64,000 bases of DNA from Gemmatimonas phototrophica (GCF_000695095.2 NZ_CP011454.1:3782001-3846000), one strand, 5' to 3'; positions 55,866 to 64,000 are shown, counted from the first letter of the stretch. Program-made: numbers and translations. The notes: generated from the sequence alone by a model not told the origin.

Positions 55866-57092
55866 ATGACCCTTCGTCCGTCCAGCCCGCTTTCCCGTCG
55901 TCAGTGGCTCAAGTCCTCCGGCCTCGTGGCTGGCGGCGCCATTGCCACGCAGTCGCTGTCACCCGCGCTGCTGCCGGCCCTTGAGGCGCCCATGGGTGCG
56001 CCCGCCGTGGTGAACGGGCAAACCACCCTCGACGGCTTTCTGGCGCTCGAACGGGAAATCGAAGCCATGCGCCGTGCGGAGGGGCCCATTCGTCTGGCGT
56101 CGAACGAAAATCCGTATGGCATGGCCCCGTCGGCCAAACAGGCCATCATGGACATGTGGAAGGAGCACGCCTGGTACGGCGCGGCCGCGGTCCCGGCGCT
56201 CCGCAAGATTTTTGCGCAGCAGGTTGGCGTGCCGGAAGACTATGTGCTGGTCACCGCCGGCTCGGGCGACGTACTCTCCATCGTATCGCTGGCGTACGCC
56301 ATGCAGGGCGGCGAAGTGCTGACCCCGTGGCCCACCTACGAAGGACTGCCGCGCTACGCCGAGTCGCTGGGCGCGCGCGTACACAAGGTCGCGCTGGACG
56401 GGAATCTGGCCCACGATCTGGAGGCAATGGACCGCCGGCACGTGCAGAACGTGGATCTCGTGTTCGTGTGCAACCCCAACAACCCCACGGGGACGCTGAC
56501 CGATGCGACGAAGCTGCGCTCGTTCGTGAGCAATGCCTCGCGCAAGTCGGTGGTGCTGGTGGATGAAGCGTACCACGACTTCGTGACCGACCCGGGGTAC
56601 ACGAGCATGATCGATCTGGTGAAGGCGGGCGAGAATGTCATTATCTCGCGCACCGCGTCCAAGATTCACGGGCTCGCCGGGCTGCGTACCGGTTTTGCGA
56701 TTGCACGCCCGGACATCATTGCGCGCCTGCAGCCCTGCGTGACGAGCTTTCCGGGTGTGTTTGGTGCCCGCGCAGCGGCAGCGTCACTGCAGGATACGGC
56801 CTACCAGACCATGTGTCGCGATCGCAATGCCGAAGGGCGCACCATCATGCACACGGCCGTCAAGGCACTGGGCCGTCGCATGACCACGTCGCACACCAAT
56901 TTCGTCTTCTTCGACACCGGGATGCCGGTGGAGAAGGTGCAGGCGGCCATGTTGTCGAAGGGCTTCATGATCGGGCGCGCCTTCCCGCCGTACAACACCT
57001 GGGCGCGCATCAGCATTGGCACTCCCGACGAAATGAAGCGCGTGGCCGCCGTGCTGCCGGAGATCATCAAGCCGGCAACAACCGGCCAGTAA
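55866..57092 (+). CDS. Tat-exported HisC-like PLP aminotransferase
   Basis: The 408-residue protein begins with a twin-arginine leader (PLSRRQWLKSSGLVAGGA). The HisC-type fold-I motifs follow: IRLASNENPYGMAPSAKQAI at about 75-94, TAGSGDVLSIVSLAY, FVCNPNNPTGT at about 202-212, VLVDEAYHDFV at about 232, Schiff-base Lys266 in SRTASKIHGLAGLRTGFAI and ARISIGTPDEMKR with the substrate-binding Arg. Histidinol-phosphate aminotransferase catalyses one step of histidine synthesis in the cytosol; an exported copy with a signal cannot serve that pathway. The role may be amino-acid degradation or synthesis of an exported compound. A GAGGAG lies 7 nt upstream. Confidence 0.88.
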   Translation: MTLRPSSPLSRRQWLKSSGLVAGGAIATQSLSPALLPALEAPMGAPAVVNGQTTLDGFLALEREIEAMRRAEGPIRLASNENPYGMAPSAKQAIMDMWKEHAWYGAAAVPALRKIFAQQVGVPEDYVLVTAGSGDVLSIVSLAYAMQGGEVLTPWPTYEGLPRYAESLGARVHKVALDGNLAHDLEAMDRRHVQNVDLVFVCNPNNPTGTLTDATKLRSFVSNASRKSVVLVDEAYHDFVTDPGYTSMIDLVKAGENVIISRTASKIHGLAGLRTGFAIARPDIIARLQPCVTSFPGVFGARAAAASLQDTAYQTMCRDRNAEGRTIMHTAVKALGRRMTTSHTNFVFFDTGMPVEKVQAAMLSKGFMIGRAFPPYNTWARISIGTPDEMKRVAAVLPEIIKPATTGQ

Positions 57093-57117
57093 GCGCGGGC
57101 AGCGCCGCTGGCATATG

Positions 57118-57147
57118 CGGGGCAATCGGCAGCGGCCGGTTGCCCCG
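57118..57147. terminator. Hairpin between the HisC-like gene and a convergent NTF2 gene
   Basis: CGGGGCAA (57118-57125) pairs perfectly with TTGCCCCG (57140-57147) around a 14-base loop, 26 bp after the HisC-like stop. A competing stem CGGCAGC (57127-57133) / GCTGCCG (57152-57158) is also possible. Confidence 0.6.
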
Positions 57148-57169
57148 TTGTGCTGCCGACAGGGGCAGG

Positions 57170-57502
57170 CTACTCGAGCACGCGCACGTGGTTGATGATC
57201 CCCTGCTTCACGTGATACACCACAGCCTTGTGTGACGTGGCATCATAGCCGTGCAGATTGAAGCCGTAGACATGTTCGTCGTTGATCACGTACTCCCCCA
57301 CGCGGATGCTGTTCGTCACCGAGAGCCGCAGCTCCGGACTATTGTCGAACACCGTGGCGTAGAGCCCCCGCAGGGCCGCCTTGCCGTCAATGAGCTTGTG
57401 GTCAGTGGCATCCTCCACCACGACCTCCTGGGAAAAGCAGGCCAGAAAGGCTTCAAGATTGCGCGCGTTGTACGCGTCGATTTGTGCGGTGACCGGATCC
57501 AT
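57170..57502 (-). CDS. SnoaL/steroid-isomerase-like NTF2 protein
   Basis: From ATG 57502, preceded by AAGGA, the protein has 110 residues: MDPVTAQIDAYNARNLEAFL (helix 1), CFSQEVVVEDATDHKLIDGK, ELRLSVTNSIRVGEYVINDE, HVYGFNLHGYDATSHKAVVYHVKQGIINHVRVLE. This is a compact SnoaL-like NTF2 domain with Asp/His residues in the cavity (VEDATDHK). No signal peptide. An earlier ATG at 57535 adds 11 residues but lacks a Shine-Dalgarno. The activity is unknown; the family includes ketosteroid isomerases and polyketide cyclases. It is convergent with the exported aminotransferase gene. Confidence 0.8.
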   Translation of the reverse strand: MDPVTAQIDAYNARNLEAFLACFSQEVVVEDATDHKLIDGKAALRGLYATVFDNSPELRLSVTNSIRVGEYVINDEHVYGFNLHGYDATSHKAVVYHVKQGIINHVRVLE

Positions 57503-57656
57503 ACGTTCCTTGGAGAGGAGTCTCACGTTTTCCATATGGTGGACGGCTTGAACACGCACGTGGTCACGACCAACACACGCGAGGAATACCCACCATGAAC
57601 TCCGAAATTGCCGCGCAGTGTAGCTCTCGCCGCCCCACCTGCCACAGATTGTGGAT

Positions 57657-58589
57657 ATGCCTCTGTCCTTCCTGCCTCGCGTCGTGATTGCGCTGCTCAC
57701 CGTGGCCGCAACGCCTCTGCACCCCACGTTGGTGCAGCCGCCCATCATCGCGCATGCCCGCTGGCAGGCGACTGCGCCCTTGGGGCACGGTGCCGACGCC
57801 GTACGGCGAAACGTGCGTGCCGGCGATACCCTGACTTTCAAATCGCTGCAGCTCGTGGTGTTGGGCACCAGTCGCAATGCAACGGATGGCCCCCTCGCCG
57901 ACAGTGTGCGCCTGGCTCTTGCCCAAGGTTCCTCGCGCGAGACGCGCAGCATGCATGAGGGCGGCGCCTTCAACTGGGCAGGCTTTCACGTGGCCGTCGT
58001 GGCCGTCTACGGTCCTGGTGAACTGGGCGCCGGACTGGTGGCGCTGGAGATCGCCACGCAGTCGTCGCTGCCCCCCTCCGTGGCCACCAGCGATTCCGCG
58101 GGCGGTGCGAGCATGCGTCTTCGCATTCCGCACACGATTACGCACGTCACGCTGCACCACACGGGCGACGCGCGCCCCTTGCAGCCCACCGAAGACCCGG
58201 CGCAGCGCTTACGCAACCTGCAGGCGTGGGGCGCGCGCGAACGCAACTGGTGGGATGTGCCGTATCATTTTCTGCTCGACCTCGAAGGCGATGTGTACGA
58301 GGGACGCGACTGGCATTTCATGGGCGAAACCAATACGGCCTACAATCCCAGTGGTCATTTTCTGATCAGCATGATCGGCAACTATGATCAGCAGGAGCCC
58401 AGCAGCGCACAGCTGGCGGCCATTGCCGATCTCATGGCGTGGGCCATCCGTGAGAACGGATTGACGGTAGACGCCATTGGTGGCCACTACCACTATGCCA
58501 GCACTGGCTGTCCCGGCAAGTATCTGCGGCCGTACCTCGAGGATGGGACCATCAAGCGCATGGTGCAGGAGCGACTCACTCGCCGGTGA
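57657..58589 (+). CDS. Secreted N-acetylmuramoyl-L-alanine amidase (Amidase_2/PGRP)
   Basis: From ATG 57657 the protein has 310 residues with a signal peptide (cleavage near HARW or PLHP). The C-terminal 190 residues are an amidase_2 zinc domain: zinc His in ITHVTLHHTGDARPL (about 164), NWWDVPYHFLLDLEGDVYEG, AYNPSGHFLISMIGNY and a late HYHYASTGCPGKYLRPYLED with the second His and the Cys ligand. It cleaves the bond between muramic acid and the peptide in peptidoglycan. The N-terminal 120 residues are not recognised. A GTG two codons upstream (57651) is also possible. It is divergent from an NTF2-like gene and convergent with a methyltransferase. Confidence 0.85.
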   Translation: MPLSFLPRVVIALLTVAATPLHPTLVQPPIIAHARWQATAPLGHGADAVRRNVRAGDTLTFKSLQLVVLGTSRNATDGPLADSVRLALAQGSSRETRSMHEGGAFNWAGFHVAVVAVYGPGELGAGLVALEIATQSSLPPSVATSDSAGGASMRLRIPHTITHVTLHHTGDARPLQPTEDPAQRLRNLQAWGARERNWWDVPYHFLLDLEGDVYEGRDWHFMGETNTAYNPSGHFLISMIGNYDQQEPSSAQLAAIADLMAWAIRENGLTVDAIGGHYHYASTGCPGKYLRPYLEDGTIKRMVQERLTRR

Positions 58590-58627
58590 GTTCCCGCGAC
58601 ATGCACGGAAACCCACCGGCAACTGCC

Positions 58628-59458
58628 TCAATCCACGTGCACAACCACGCGCAGAAACGTGGCGGGAATGTGCGTGTGATCATCTCGGCCGCTGGCGTTC
58701 TGGGCGTCGAACAACGTGTCGAGTTCCTCCTGTAGCTGATCCCGCTTGCCTGATCCCTCTGCGGCAGCGAATGCATTCATGGTCGGCCCGTAATAGTCGC
58801 GGAACCGGGCCAGCATCTGCTTGGGCCCTTCGGGCAGCGTGAAGCTCCAGCGCTCGCGAGTGAAGGTCAGCTGTGACGATGCGACACCTGCTCGTGCGAA
58901 GCGCTCAGTGACCTGCTCCTCCACCCCCCACATCATCGGGCTGATGAAGCCTTCCGGTGGCGGCGGCGTGTAGGCAGCGCTGATTCGGAGAATCTGGGCA
59001 ACGAGCGTGGGATCGCCGGGAATCCAGTTCCCCATCACGATGCGTCCACCGGGGCTGGTCACGCGGACCAACTCCGACGCGACATCGTGCGGACGCGGCG
59101 CAAACATGGCGCCGAAGACACTCACGCTCAGATCGAAGGCGTTGTCACCCAACGCGTCGAGCCGCGAGGCATCGCCGTGCTCGAAGCGCAGATTGTCGAG
59201 GCCATGCTCCCGGGCGCGGGCATTGCCGGCCTCCACGAGATTGCGGGCGATGTCTACCCCCAACACCCGAGCGGCGCGGCGGGCGAGCGGTATAGCGGTG
59301 GTCCCGTCACCACAGCCTACATCAAGCACCGCCATATCGGGGCGTACGCCCAGGGAGTCCACAAACTGCTCCCCGCTCTGCCGCATGCTTTCGGCAATGC
59401 GTGTGAAGTCTCCCTTCTCCCACAATTGCTGATTGGGATTCTGTGATGCTGTTTCCAT
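58628..59458 (-). CDS. SAM-dependent methyltransferase
   Basis: From ATG 59458 the protein has 276 residues. Motif I is VLDVGCGDGTTAIPLARRAA (about 43-62), followed by ARVLGVDIARNLVE, the acidic motif II and a typical post-motif TSPGGRIVMGNW (about 139). Class I methyltransferases of this size with an all-alpha C-terminal lid methylate small molecules such as quinones or natural products. It follows the LuxR regulator by 113 bp on the same strand and could be controlled by it. Substrate cannot be predicted. The frame extends to 59551 without a better start. Confidence 0.82.
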   Translation of the reverse strand: METASQNPNQQLWEKGDFTRIAESMRQSGEQFVDSLGVRPDMAVLDVGCGDGTTAIPLARRAARVLGVDIARNLVEAGNARAREHGLDNLRFEHGDASRLDALGDNAFDLSVSVFGAMFAPRPHDVASELVRVTSPGGRIVMGNWIPGDPTLVAQILRISAAYTPPPPEGFISPMMWGVEEQVTERFARAGVASSQLTFTRERWSFTLPEGPKQMLARFRDYYGPTMNAFAAAEGSGKRDQLQEELDTLFDAQNASGRDDHTHIPATFLRVVVHVD

Positions 59459-59522
59459 GGCCGACTCCAGTAAGAGGTTCGACCGTAGGCTACCGGTGAC
59501 GCGCCGGGCGCACATCCCACAA

Positions 59523-59558
59523 ACGGGCCATGTCGTCAGCACAATTCGCATGGCCCGT
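59523..59558 (-). terminator. Hairpin between luxR-type gene and methyltransferase gene
   Basis: ACGGGCCATG (59523-59532) pairs perfectly with CATGGCCCGT (59549-59558) around a 16-base loop, starting 14 bp after the LuxR stop on the minus strand. It may terminate or attenuate read-through into the methyltransferase gene. Confidence 0.55.
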
Positions 59559-59571
59559 CCGGGCCGCGAGG

Positions 59572-61236
59572 CTATGGCACAGGGATCCCCAATTGCAGCG
59601 TCGCCGCCACGGCTGCCGCACGCGACGAGACACCAAGTTTGCTGAAGGCATTGGCGACATGACGGTGCACCGTATGCTGACTGACGGCGAGACGCTCCGC
59701 GATCTGCCGGTTGGTCATCCCTGTTACCAGAAGCGCAAGCACGTCGCGTTCACGCGCCGTGATCGTCACCCCGAAGGCGGTGGTGAGTGGCTTGGACGGT
59801 GGCGGCAACCGCTCACGACGCTCCCGCGCCTGCTCCACCAGCGACGCGGCTCCCAGAACAGCGCCTATCTGGATGACCGCGTCACGCTCTGCCCTGGCGG
59901 CTTCGTCCTGGCCACAAGAGTCAAGCGCAACAGCCAGCGCCAGTTGCGTTCGCAGGGCGTCATAGCCCACTCCGGCTTGTTCGAAGGCGGCAATGGCCTG
60001 CTCCAGCACGGCGACGGCCGCGGTTGGCGATCCCGTGAGCATCAAGGCCACACCGCGGGCCAGGCCGGCGCTCCCCAGCAGCGCCGGAGCACCGACCTCG
60101 GCGGCCAAGGTCTCCAGTTCCTGCAATTCCTGCTCTGCAACTCTGGGAGAGGTACCAGTGGCCACCGCCAACGTCACCAGCTCCAACGCCGCAGCGCGCG
60201 CCGTATGGTCGCCACGGCTTACCCGACGCAGGAAGCGGCGCCCATGGCGCTCCGCCTCGGCGTTCTGCCCTCGCTCCAGCGCGATAGCCCCAAGCCCCAA
60301 CCAGGCGGTGGGAGAGGCCGCCACGCGCTCGAAGAGCATCGTCGCCTCATCCAGCCTCCCCTGCCGACGCCGCAGCTCGGCGAGCTGCAGAATGCCCAAC
60401 CCAATCCATCCGGGGCGCATCGTCTCGAGTTCGGTAATCGCCGACGACACCTCCTGCTCCGCATCGTGCCAACGGCCACTGGCAATAAGCACTCCCGCAT
60501 ACTGCGTACGGCACACCGCAAACAGCGGTGGATGGTCCCACGCCCGACAGTACTCTCGCACACGATGGCACCACTGCTCCGCGCGTTCGAAATCGCGCAC
60601 GAGCTCACACGCTGAAATGAGATGACAACAGGTCACCCCGGCCTGACTGCGATCGTCGAAATCACCGGAGACCACCGCTGCGGTTGCCTCATCGAGCAGC
60701 TGCATCCCCAACGCAACACGTCCCGCGGCGACGAGGGCCAACCCCTCGAGCGACAGCGCTGTGTATTCGAGATCGACATCCCCGTGCCGTCGGCCCAACG
60801 CGGCGGCCGCGCTGGCGCCCGCAGCGGCGGCCAGAGCGTCACGCGCCAGCAACGCATCGGCCTCACGCATTTGCAACCATCCGAACTCGGCACAATCAGG
60901 ATGGGATTCGAGAAGCCGCCGGGCACGCCGCAGCCAACCAGAGGCGACGGCCGGCTCTCCGCGAAATGCCCGGTAGTCCCAGTCGAGCCACACCGCCACA
61001 CGCGCCGCGCGCTGCAGAGCGCCCGCATCGACATACAACCGAAAGGCGCGCTCGCGCGACGCGAAGAGGGTATCGATGTCACTGAGCCACCAGCACGCCA
61101 ATCCGAGCAGTTCCAGTGCCTCGGCGGTTTCGCCCTGCGCCAGCGACCGCTGCGCGGCGGTTTGTGCACGCGCCCACTCGCCGCGCTGGATAGCCTCCTG
61201 GGCCTCGCGAAGCGCAGCGGCTCCGATCTCATCCAT
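59572..61236 (-). CDS. LuxR-family transcriptional regulator with TPR-like N-terminus
   Basis: The 554-residue protein has an N-terminal solenoid of about 450 residues made of helical repeats (for example LGLACWWLSDIDTLFASRERA, ARAAALELVTLAVATGTSP and GYDALRTQLALAVALDSCG), and a C-terminal LuxR HTH (about 487-552) with ITARERDVLALLVTGMTNRQ, IAERLAVSQHTVHRHVANAF and KLGVSSRAAAVA. This MalT/LAL-like layout without the NTPase domain is frequent in actinobacteria. The effector ligand is unknown. A SAM methyltransferase gene lies downstream and an unlinked lgt-like gene 167 bp upstream (same strand, ends at 61404). The regulator probably controls its neighbour. Confidence 0.85.
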   Translation of the reverse strand: MDEIGAAALREAQEAIQRGEWARAQTAAQRSLAQGETAEALELLGLACWWLSDIDTLFASRERAFRLYVDAGALQRAARVAVWLDWDYRAFRGEPAVASGWLRRARRLLESHPDCAEFGWLQMREADALLARDALAAAAGASAAAALGRRHGDVDLEYTALSLEGLALVAAGRVALGMQLLDEATAAVVSGDFDDRSQAGVTCCHLISACELVRDFERAEQWCHRVREYCRAWDHPPLFAVCRTQYAGVLIASGRWHDAEQEVSSAITELETMRPGWIGLGILQLAELRRRQGRLDEATMLFERVAASPTAWLGLGAIALERGQNAEAERHGRRFLRRVSRGDHTARAAALELVTLAVATGTSPRVAEQELQELETLAAEVGAPALLGSAGLARGVALMLTGSPTAAVAVLEQAIAAFEQAGVGYDALRTQLALAVALDSCGQDEAARAERDAVIQIGAVLGAASLVEQARERRERLPPPSKPLTTAFGVTITARERDVLALLVTGMTNRQIAERLAVSQHTVHRHVANAFSKLGVSSRAAAVAATLQLGIPVP

Positions 61237-61403
61237 CGATCACGTTCGTTTGCGGGCTCATGCTGGAATGTCGGCCCGGGCCCGCCTCGCGACAAGCGCC
61301 GCGTGGAGATCCAGAGGCCAACCGCTCAACGGAATCGCCTCCACGCTCCGTGTGATGGATGATGTTTGATCAAGACGGATGGCGACGTTTGCCGCGCGCT
61401 GGT

Positions 61404-63035
61404 TCAGCGAATGGGGAAGCGATACGCCACTCCCGCCCGGAGCGACGTCCCTCCGATTGTCTGACCGGAGATCCTGTTGGTCACGCGCACGGCGACATCA
61501 ATGTCCACCCGTTCCCGGGGAACACGGAGCGAGGCTACTACGCCGTTGCCAGCGCCAAGCATCACGCGGGTGGCGTACACTCCGGGGGTGTAGCCGAGAC
61601 CGAAATACGAGAAGTCTCCGGTCGTTCCGTACCAGCGACCATCGGTGGCGTGGGCCTCGGCGAACAGGCCGCCACGAGTGCCGTAGCGTAGCGTGCCGGT
61701 GGGAATCACCCCCGAACGACGCTCGCCGTTCCGTGAGAAATTCCCGCTCAACACACTGAGTTCCAGCTCCGCCTCGGGGGAGGCCACCAACCCCATGAGA
61801 CCACCTCCCGTCATCGAGATCTTTTCTTCCGGGGGCGTTGTGACGACGCCCGAACCCAGGTAGTCCAGCCGGTCACGGCCAGTGAGCACCACCCCCTGCA
61901 CCTCCACACGATTGTTGCTCGGTGTCGTGCGACGGAAGCCAAGACTTCCCCACCCGGCGACGGTGCTTCGCTCGGCACGCGTGTAGCGCGTGGCCGGAGC
62001 ACACATGTCCGGGGATTCGTTGGGCTGACTGCCTACCACGACCGACATGGGTACGCCCCAGATGGCACCACCGGCGAGGATCTCGGTCCGCCGCTCGCGC
62101 TGCTTTATGCTGTCACTGGGTTGCATCAGTAGAAACGCGCCGAGCGACGGCAGCGTGGCACCCGGCCACCACAAGCGGGAGCGATGCCGTTGCTGTAGCA
62201 GCAGTGAGGTGCCCAGCACCACAACAAGAGCCAGCAGGATGGCGCGCTCCAGCAGGGTGAATTGCGTTGGGGCCAGTCCTATCGCCGCCACGACCGCAGT
62301 CCCAATGCCCAGCGCAGTCCATTCAGTGCCGGTCAAACGAACGCGCCATAGGGTGAACCGAATGCCGCTGGCGTATCGGTGCCAGAGCACCACGGCGATT
62401 GCGATGGCGCCTAGAGACCATTGGACCGGATTGAGTCCGGCCACGGTGCTGCGTCCATCACGCCAAAACTCTGTGGCTATGCGCAGGCTGGCGTAGCCCA
62501 GTACTCCCAGTCGGAACGTGCTGCCATCGCGAGCGGCTGAACCACGACGCACGAGCCACGTCATGAGCAGCACATCGCCCAGCATTTCGTAAAGCTGGAC
62601 GGGGTGCACCGCGTGCTCTTCGCCGTCATAGTGCACACCCCACGGGAGCGAGGTGGCAACGCCTTTGCAGCATCCGGCGAGAAAGCAGCCCACCCGTCCA
62701 ACGGCCATCCCGGCGAGTGTTGGCACCGTCAGTGTGTCCAGCGTGCGCGTCACGCCAAATCCGTAGGCACGTGCCAACACCACGACCATGAGCACGCCGG
62801 CGACGATGCCGCCGAGGTTGCTCTTCTTGCCTGGCTCCGGTGTGGACAGGTCGAGAAAGATGTACTTGGAACCGATGAGGCTCGCTATTGCGGCGGCAAT
62901 GATGAGCAGGCGCCAGGAATCCGTAGCGAAGTGCTCACGGTCGCCAGCCCGAAGCGCCAGCACGACACCCGTAACCACGGCTGCAACCAGCGCCACATTG
63001 TACGGGCCAGCGAAGACCGCATTGAGAAGGGACAT
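61404..63035 (-). CDS. Prolipoprotein diacylglyceryl transferase-like protein fused to a beta-rich domain
   Basis: The 543-residue protein starts at ATG 63035, with GAGG before it. Residues of about 1-240 resemble Lgt: GSKYIFLDLSTPEPGKKSN, GMAVGRVGCFLAGCCKGVAT (about 108-127; canonical Lgt has GRxGNFxN) and DGEEHAVHPVQLYEMLGD (about 137-154; canonical HPxQLYE), then LRIATEFWRDGR. Four more hydrophobic segments run to about 310. The rest (about 320-543) is beta-rich and polar, ending RAGVAYRFPIR with alternating hydrophobic residues like an outer-membrane barrel. The Asn of the GNF motif is replaced by Cys, and the fusion is unusual for an inner-membrane enzyme. It may be an active variant with a periplasmic domain. 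No frameshift was seen. Confidence 0.72.
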   Translation of the reverse strand: MSLLNAVFAGPYNVALVAAVVTGVVLALRAGDREHFATDSWRLLIIAAAIASLIGSKYIFLDLSTPEPGKKSNLGGIVAGVLMVVVLARAYGFGVTRTLDTLTVPTLAGMAVGRVGCFLAGCCKGVATSLPWGVHYDGEEHAVHPVQLYEMLGDVLLMTWLVRRGSAARDGSTFRLGVLGYASLRIATEFWRDGRSTVAGLNPVQWSLGAIAIAVVLWHRYASGIRFTLWRVRLTGTEWTALGIGTAVVAAIGLAPTQFTLLERAILLALVVVLGTSLLLQQRHRSRLWWPGATLPSLGAFLLMQPSDSIKQRERRTEILAGGAIWGVPMSVVVGSQPNESPDMCAPATRYTRAERSTVAGWGSLGFRRTTPSNNRVEVQGVVLTGRDRLDYLGSGVVTTPPEEKISMTGGGLMGLVASPEAELELSVLSGNFSRNGERRSGVIPTGTLRYGTRGGLFAEAHATDGRWYGTTGDFSYFGLGYTPGVYATRVMLGAGNGVVASLRVPRERVDIDVAVRVTNRISGQTIGGTSLRAGVAYRFPIR

Positions 63036-63156
63036 GGTGTGCCTCGGCTGAAGGGGGCGCGGCGCCCAGTCGGCGCCACGCCTCTCTACAGTGCGAAACG
63101 CACGCGATCACGACCATACGTCGTGCGACGTAATCGCATCAGCACATCAGGATGTG

Positions 63157-63549
63157 CTACTCGGGTACTCGACGTCGCAAGAATATCAGCCAGTCAATCG
63201 TGAAGGCCGCCGCGATCCCGGCGGCGTAGGCGAGCAGGTCACGCGCATCGAAGTCGCTCCCCAGGACCAGATGGCCCAGCGGGTGCGAGCGCACCGCCAG
63301 CAGCCAATCCCATCGCCACCGCTGTGAGAACTCCACCAGCCAACAGATCGCGACGGCCGAGCCTGCGCGGTGTGTACGGGCCGCGCGAGGGGCCACCACG
63401 CTGAGCAGCCACATGATCATGGTGGCCCAGAGCACGTCACCTACGACATCGCGCCAGAGCGGAGGCAGTGGCAGCACGCCGCGGTGGACCAGCAGGCCGA
63501 CCACCACGGTGGCGAGGGCCGCGACGACATAGCCAGCCCGGCGGGTCAT
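63157..63549 (-). CDS. DUF2809 family membrane protein
   Basis: From ATG 63549 the protein has 130 residues with about four hydrophobic segments. The sequence VAICWLVEFSQRWRWDWLLA and the C-terminal DARDLLAYAAGIAAAFTIDWLI match DUF2809, a VanZ-like family of small inner-membrane proteins. An Asp/Glu in the middle of the segments (WLVEFSQ) may be functional. It precedes the lgt-like gene by 121 bp on the same strand and could be in the same transcript. Function is unknown. The frame back to 63639 lacks a start signal. Confidence 0.78.
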   Translation of the reverse strand: MTRRAGYVVAALATVVVGLLVHRGVLPLPPLWRDVVGDVLWATMIMWLLSVVAPRAARTHRAGSAVAICWLVEFSQRWRWDWLLAVRSHPLGHLVLGSDFDARDLLAYAAGIAAAFTIDWLIFLRRRVPE

Positions 63550-63687
63550 TGGGGCGAGAGATCGCCTGAGGAACGCCACATTCCATGGAGTATAGGGGTC
63601 CGGCGGCCCGGCGAGGTTGCAGCATGAAGCAATTGTCATACATTACGCCAGCCTCATTAGGATTGCTTCACCATTCTGGAGTTTGGC

Positions 63688-64000
63688 ATGAATACGTTTT
63701 TTCGCGCCCCGCGACGCCGTGGTCTGGCGCGCCGGAACCGGCGGGGGGCCACCCTGGTTCTCGTCGCCCTCTTTTCCGTGGTTATTGTCGGGCTGGCGGC
63801 CTTCGCGATCGACGTCAGTCGCCTGTACGTGGGAGTGAACGAGCTGCAGACCGGGGCCGACGCCACGGCGCTGAACGGCGCCATGCAATTGCAGCGCGAT
63901 CCAGCAGCCGATGGGCGGAGCACCACGGCGACATTTGGCGGCAACAATCAGGTCATGGGGATGCCGCTGTCGCTGACCACCAGCCATGTCGAGAGCGGCG
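63688..64000 (+). CDS. Tad pilus assembly protein TadG-like, truncated by window end
   Basis: The reading frame is open from the ATG at 63688 to the end, 104 residues. It has the N-terminal region of TadE/TadG-type proteins: basic RRNRRGATLVLVALFSVVIV (about 17-36), a hydrophobic segment, then AFAIDVSRLYVGVNELQTGA and DATALNGAMQLQRD. This is the Flp/Tad pilus assembly N-terminal pattern with the DVS/D motif and A-D-A-T-A-L. TGGAG lies 7 nt before the ATG. Tad pili act in surface attachment. It probably heads a tad gene cluster to the right of the window. It is divergent from the DUF2809 gene with 138 bp between them. Confidence 0.85.
   Translation, partial: MNTFFRAPRRRGLARRNRRGATLVLVALFSVVIVGLAAFAIDVSRLYVGVNELQTGADATALNGAMQLQRDPAADGRSTTATFGGNNQVMGMPLSLTTSHVESG

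Noticed and set aside
59530-60615. Open frame of 361 codons on the plus strand
   Set aside because: It overlaps the LuxR-type gene in antisense, is rich in Arg/Gln/Gly and has no domain.
1-64000. rRNA, tRNA, CRISPR arrays, prophage or insertion sequences
   Set aside because: I looked for tRNA-like cloverleaf arms, repeated units with spacers, and transposase or integrase motifs and recognised none. A tool search would be needed to exclude small or divergent ones.

Overview
This 64 kb window is a high-GC, gene-dense bacterial chromosome segment. I see 58 protein genes, one pseudogene, and no rRNA, tRNA, CRISPR array or transposase. The content suggests a Gram-negative member of the Gemmatimonadota or a close relative in the FCB superphylum. 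The pointers are two approximately 1000-residue secreted sortilin/BNR-repeat proteins, many lipoproteins and exported hydrolases, GMC oxidoreductase paired with gluconate-dehydrogenase subunit 3, a DUF4956/CotH pair, and GC-rich codon use. The assignment is an inference; no marker gene is present that fixes the phylum.

Layout. 1-3.4 kb: a minus-strand run (M48-like membrane protein, isoprenylcysteine methyltransferase-like protein, beta-helix protein leaving the window). 3.5-9.6 kb: PhoD phosphatase, a KefB/YbaL-type antiporter and a DUF969-DUF979-DUF2891 operon. 9.6-17.2 kb: ChaN lipoprotein, a divergent acyltransferase/hydrolase pair, the first BNR protein, a zinc alcohol dehydrogenase. 17.4-20.3 kb: GAF protein and a KdpDE-like two-component pair without kdpFABC. 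20.3-30.2 kb: DUF4956/CotH-like operon, exported phosphatase, YCII plus ECF sigma factor plus GXWXG protein, aminotransferase, DUF3429 and DUF4184 proteins. 30.5-39.8 kb: PilT-like ATPase, lipoprotein RidA, GMC dehydrogenase pair with DinB, TonB-C protein, GH16 plus PQQ-type sugar dehydrogenase, histone-deacetylase-like hydrolase. 40-49 kb: second BNR protein divergent from an M28 peptidase, hybrid histidine kinase, a decayed cotH gene, two small secreted proteins. 49-54 kb: an operon running truncated hemoglobin, rsmD, penicillin acylase, type II pantothenate kinase, trpF. 54-64 kb: lipoproteins, a Tat-exported HisC-like aminotransferase, amidase, LuxR regulator plus methyltransferase, an Lgt-like protein fused to a beta-rich domain, and a Tad-type pilus protein running off the end.

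The main theme is envelope and periplasmic metabolism: peptides, sugars, phosphate esters and acyl-amides are handled by exported enzymes, with several small signalling genes among them. The strongest non-gene signals are: (a) nine genes whose start codon lies 5-7 nt after a TAnnnT hexamer and lacks a clear Shine-Dalgarno, as expected for leaderless transcripts; (b) a nested 260 bp inverted-repeat structure at 53.9-54.1 kb; (c) a perfect 34 bp inverted repeat between convergent genes at 29.3 kb; and (d) terminator-like hairpins, three of which contain the stop codon of the gene they end.
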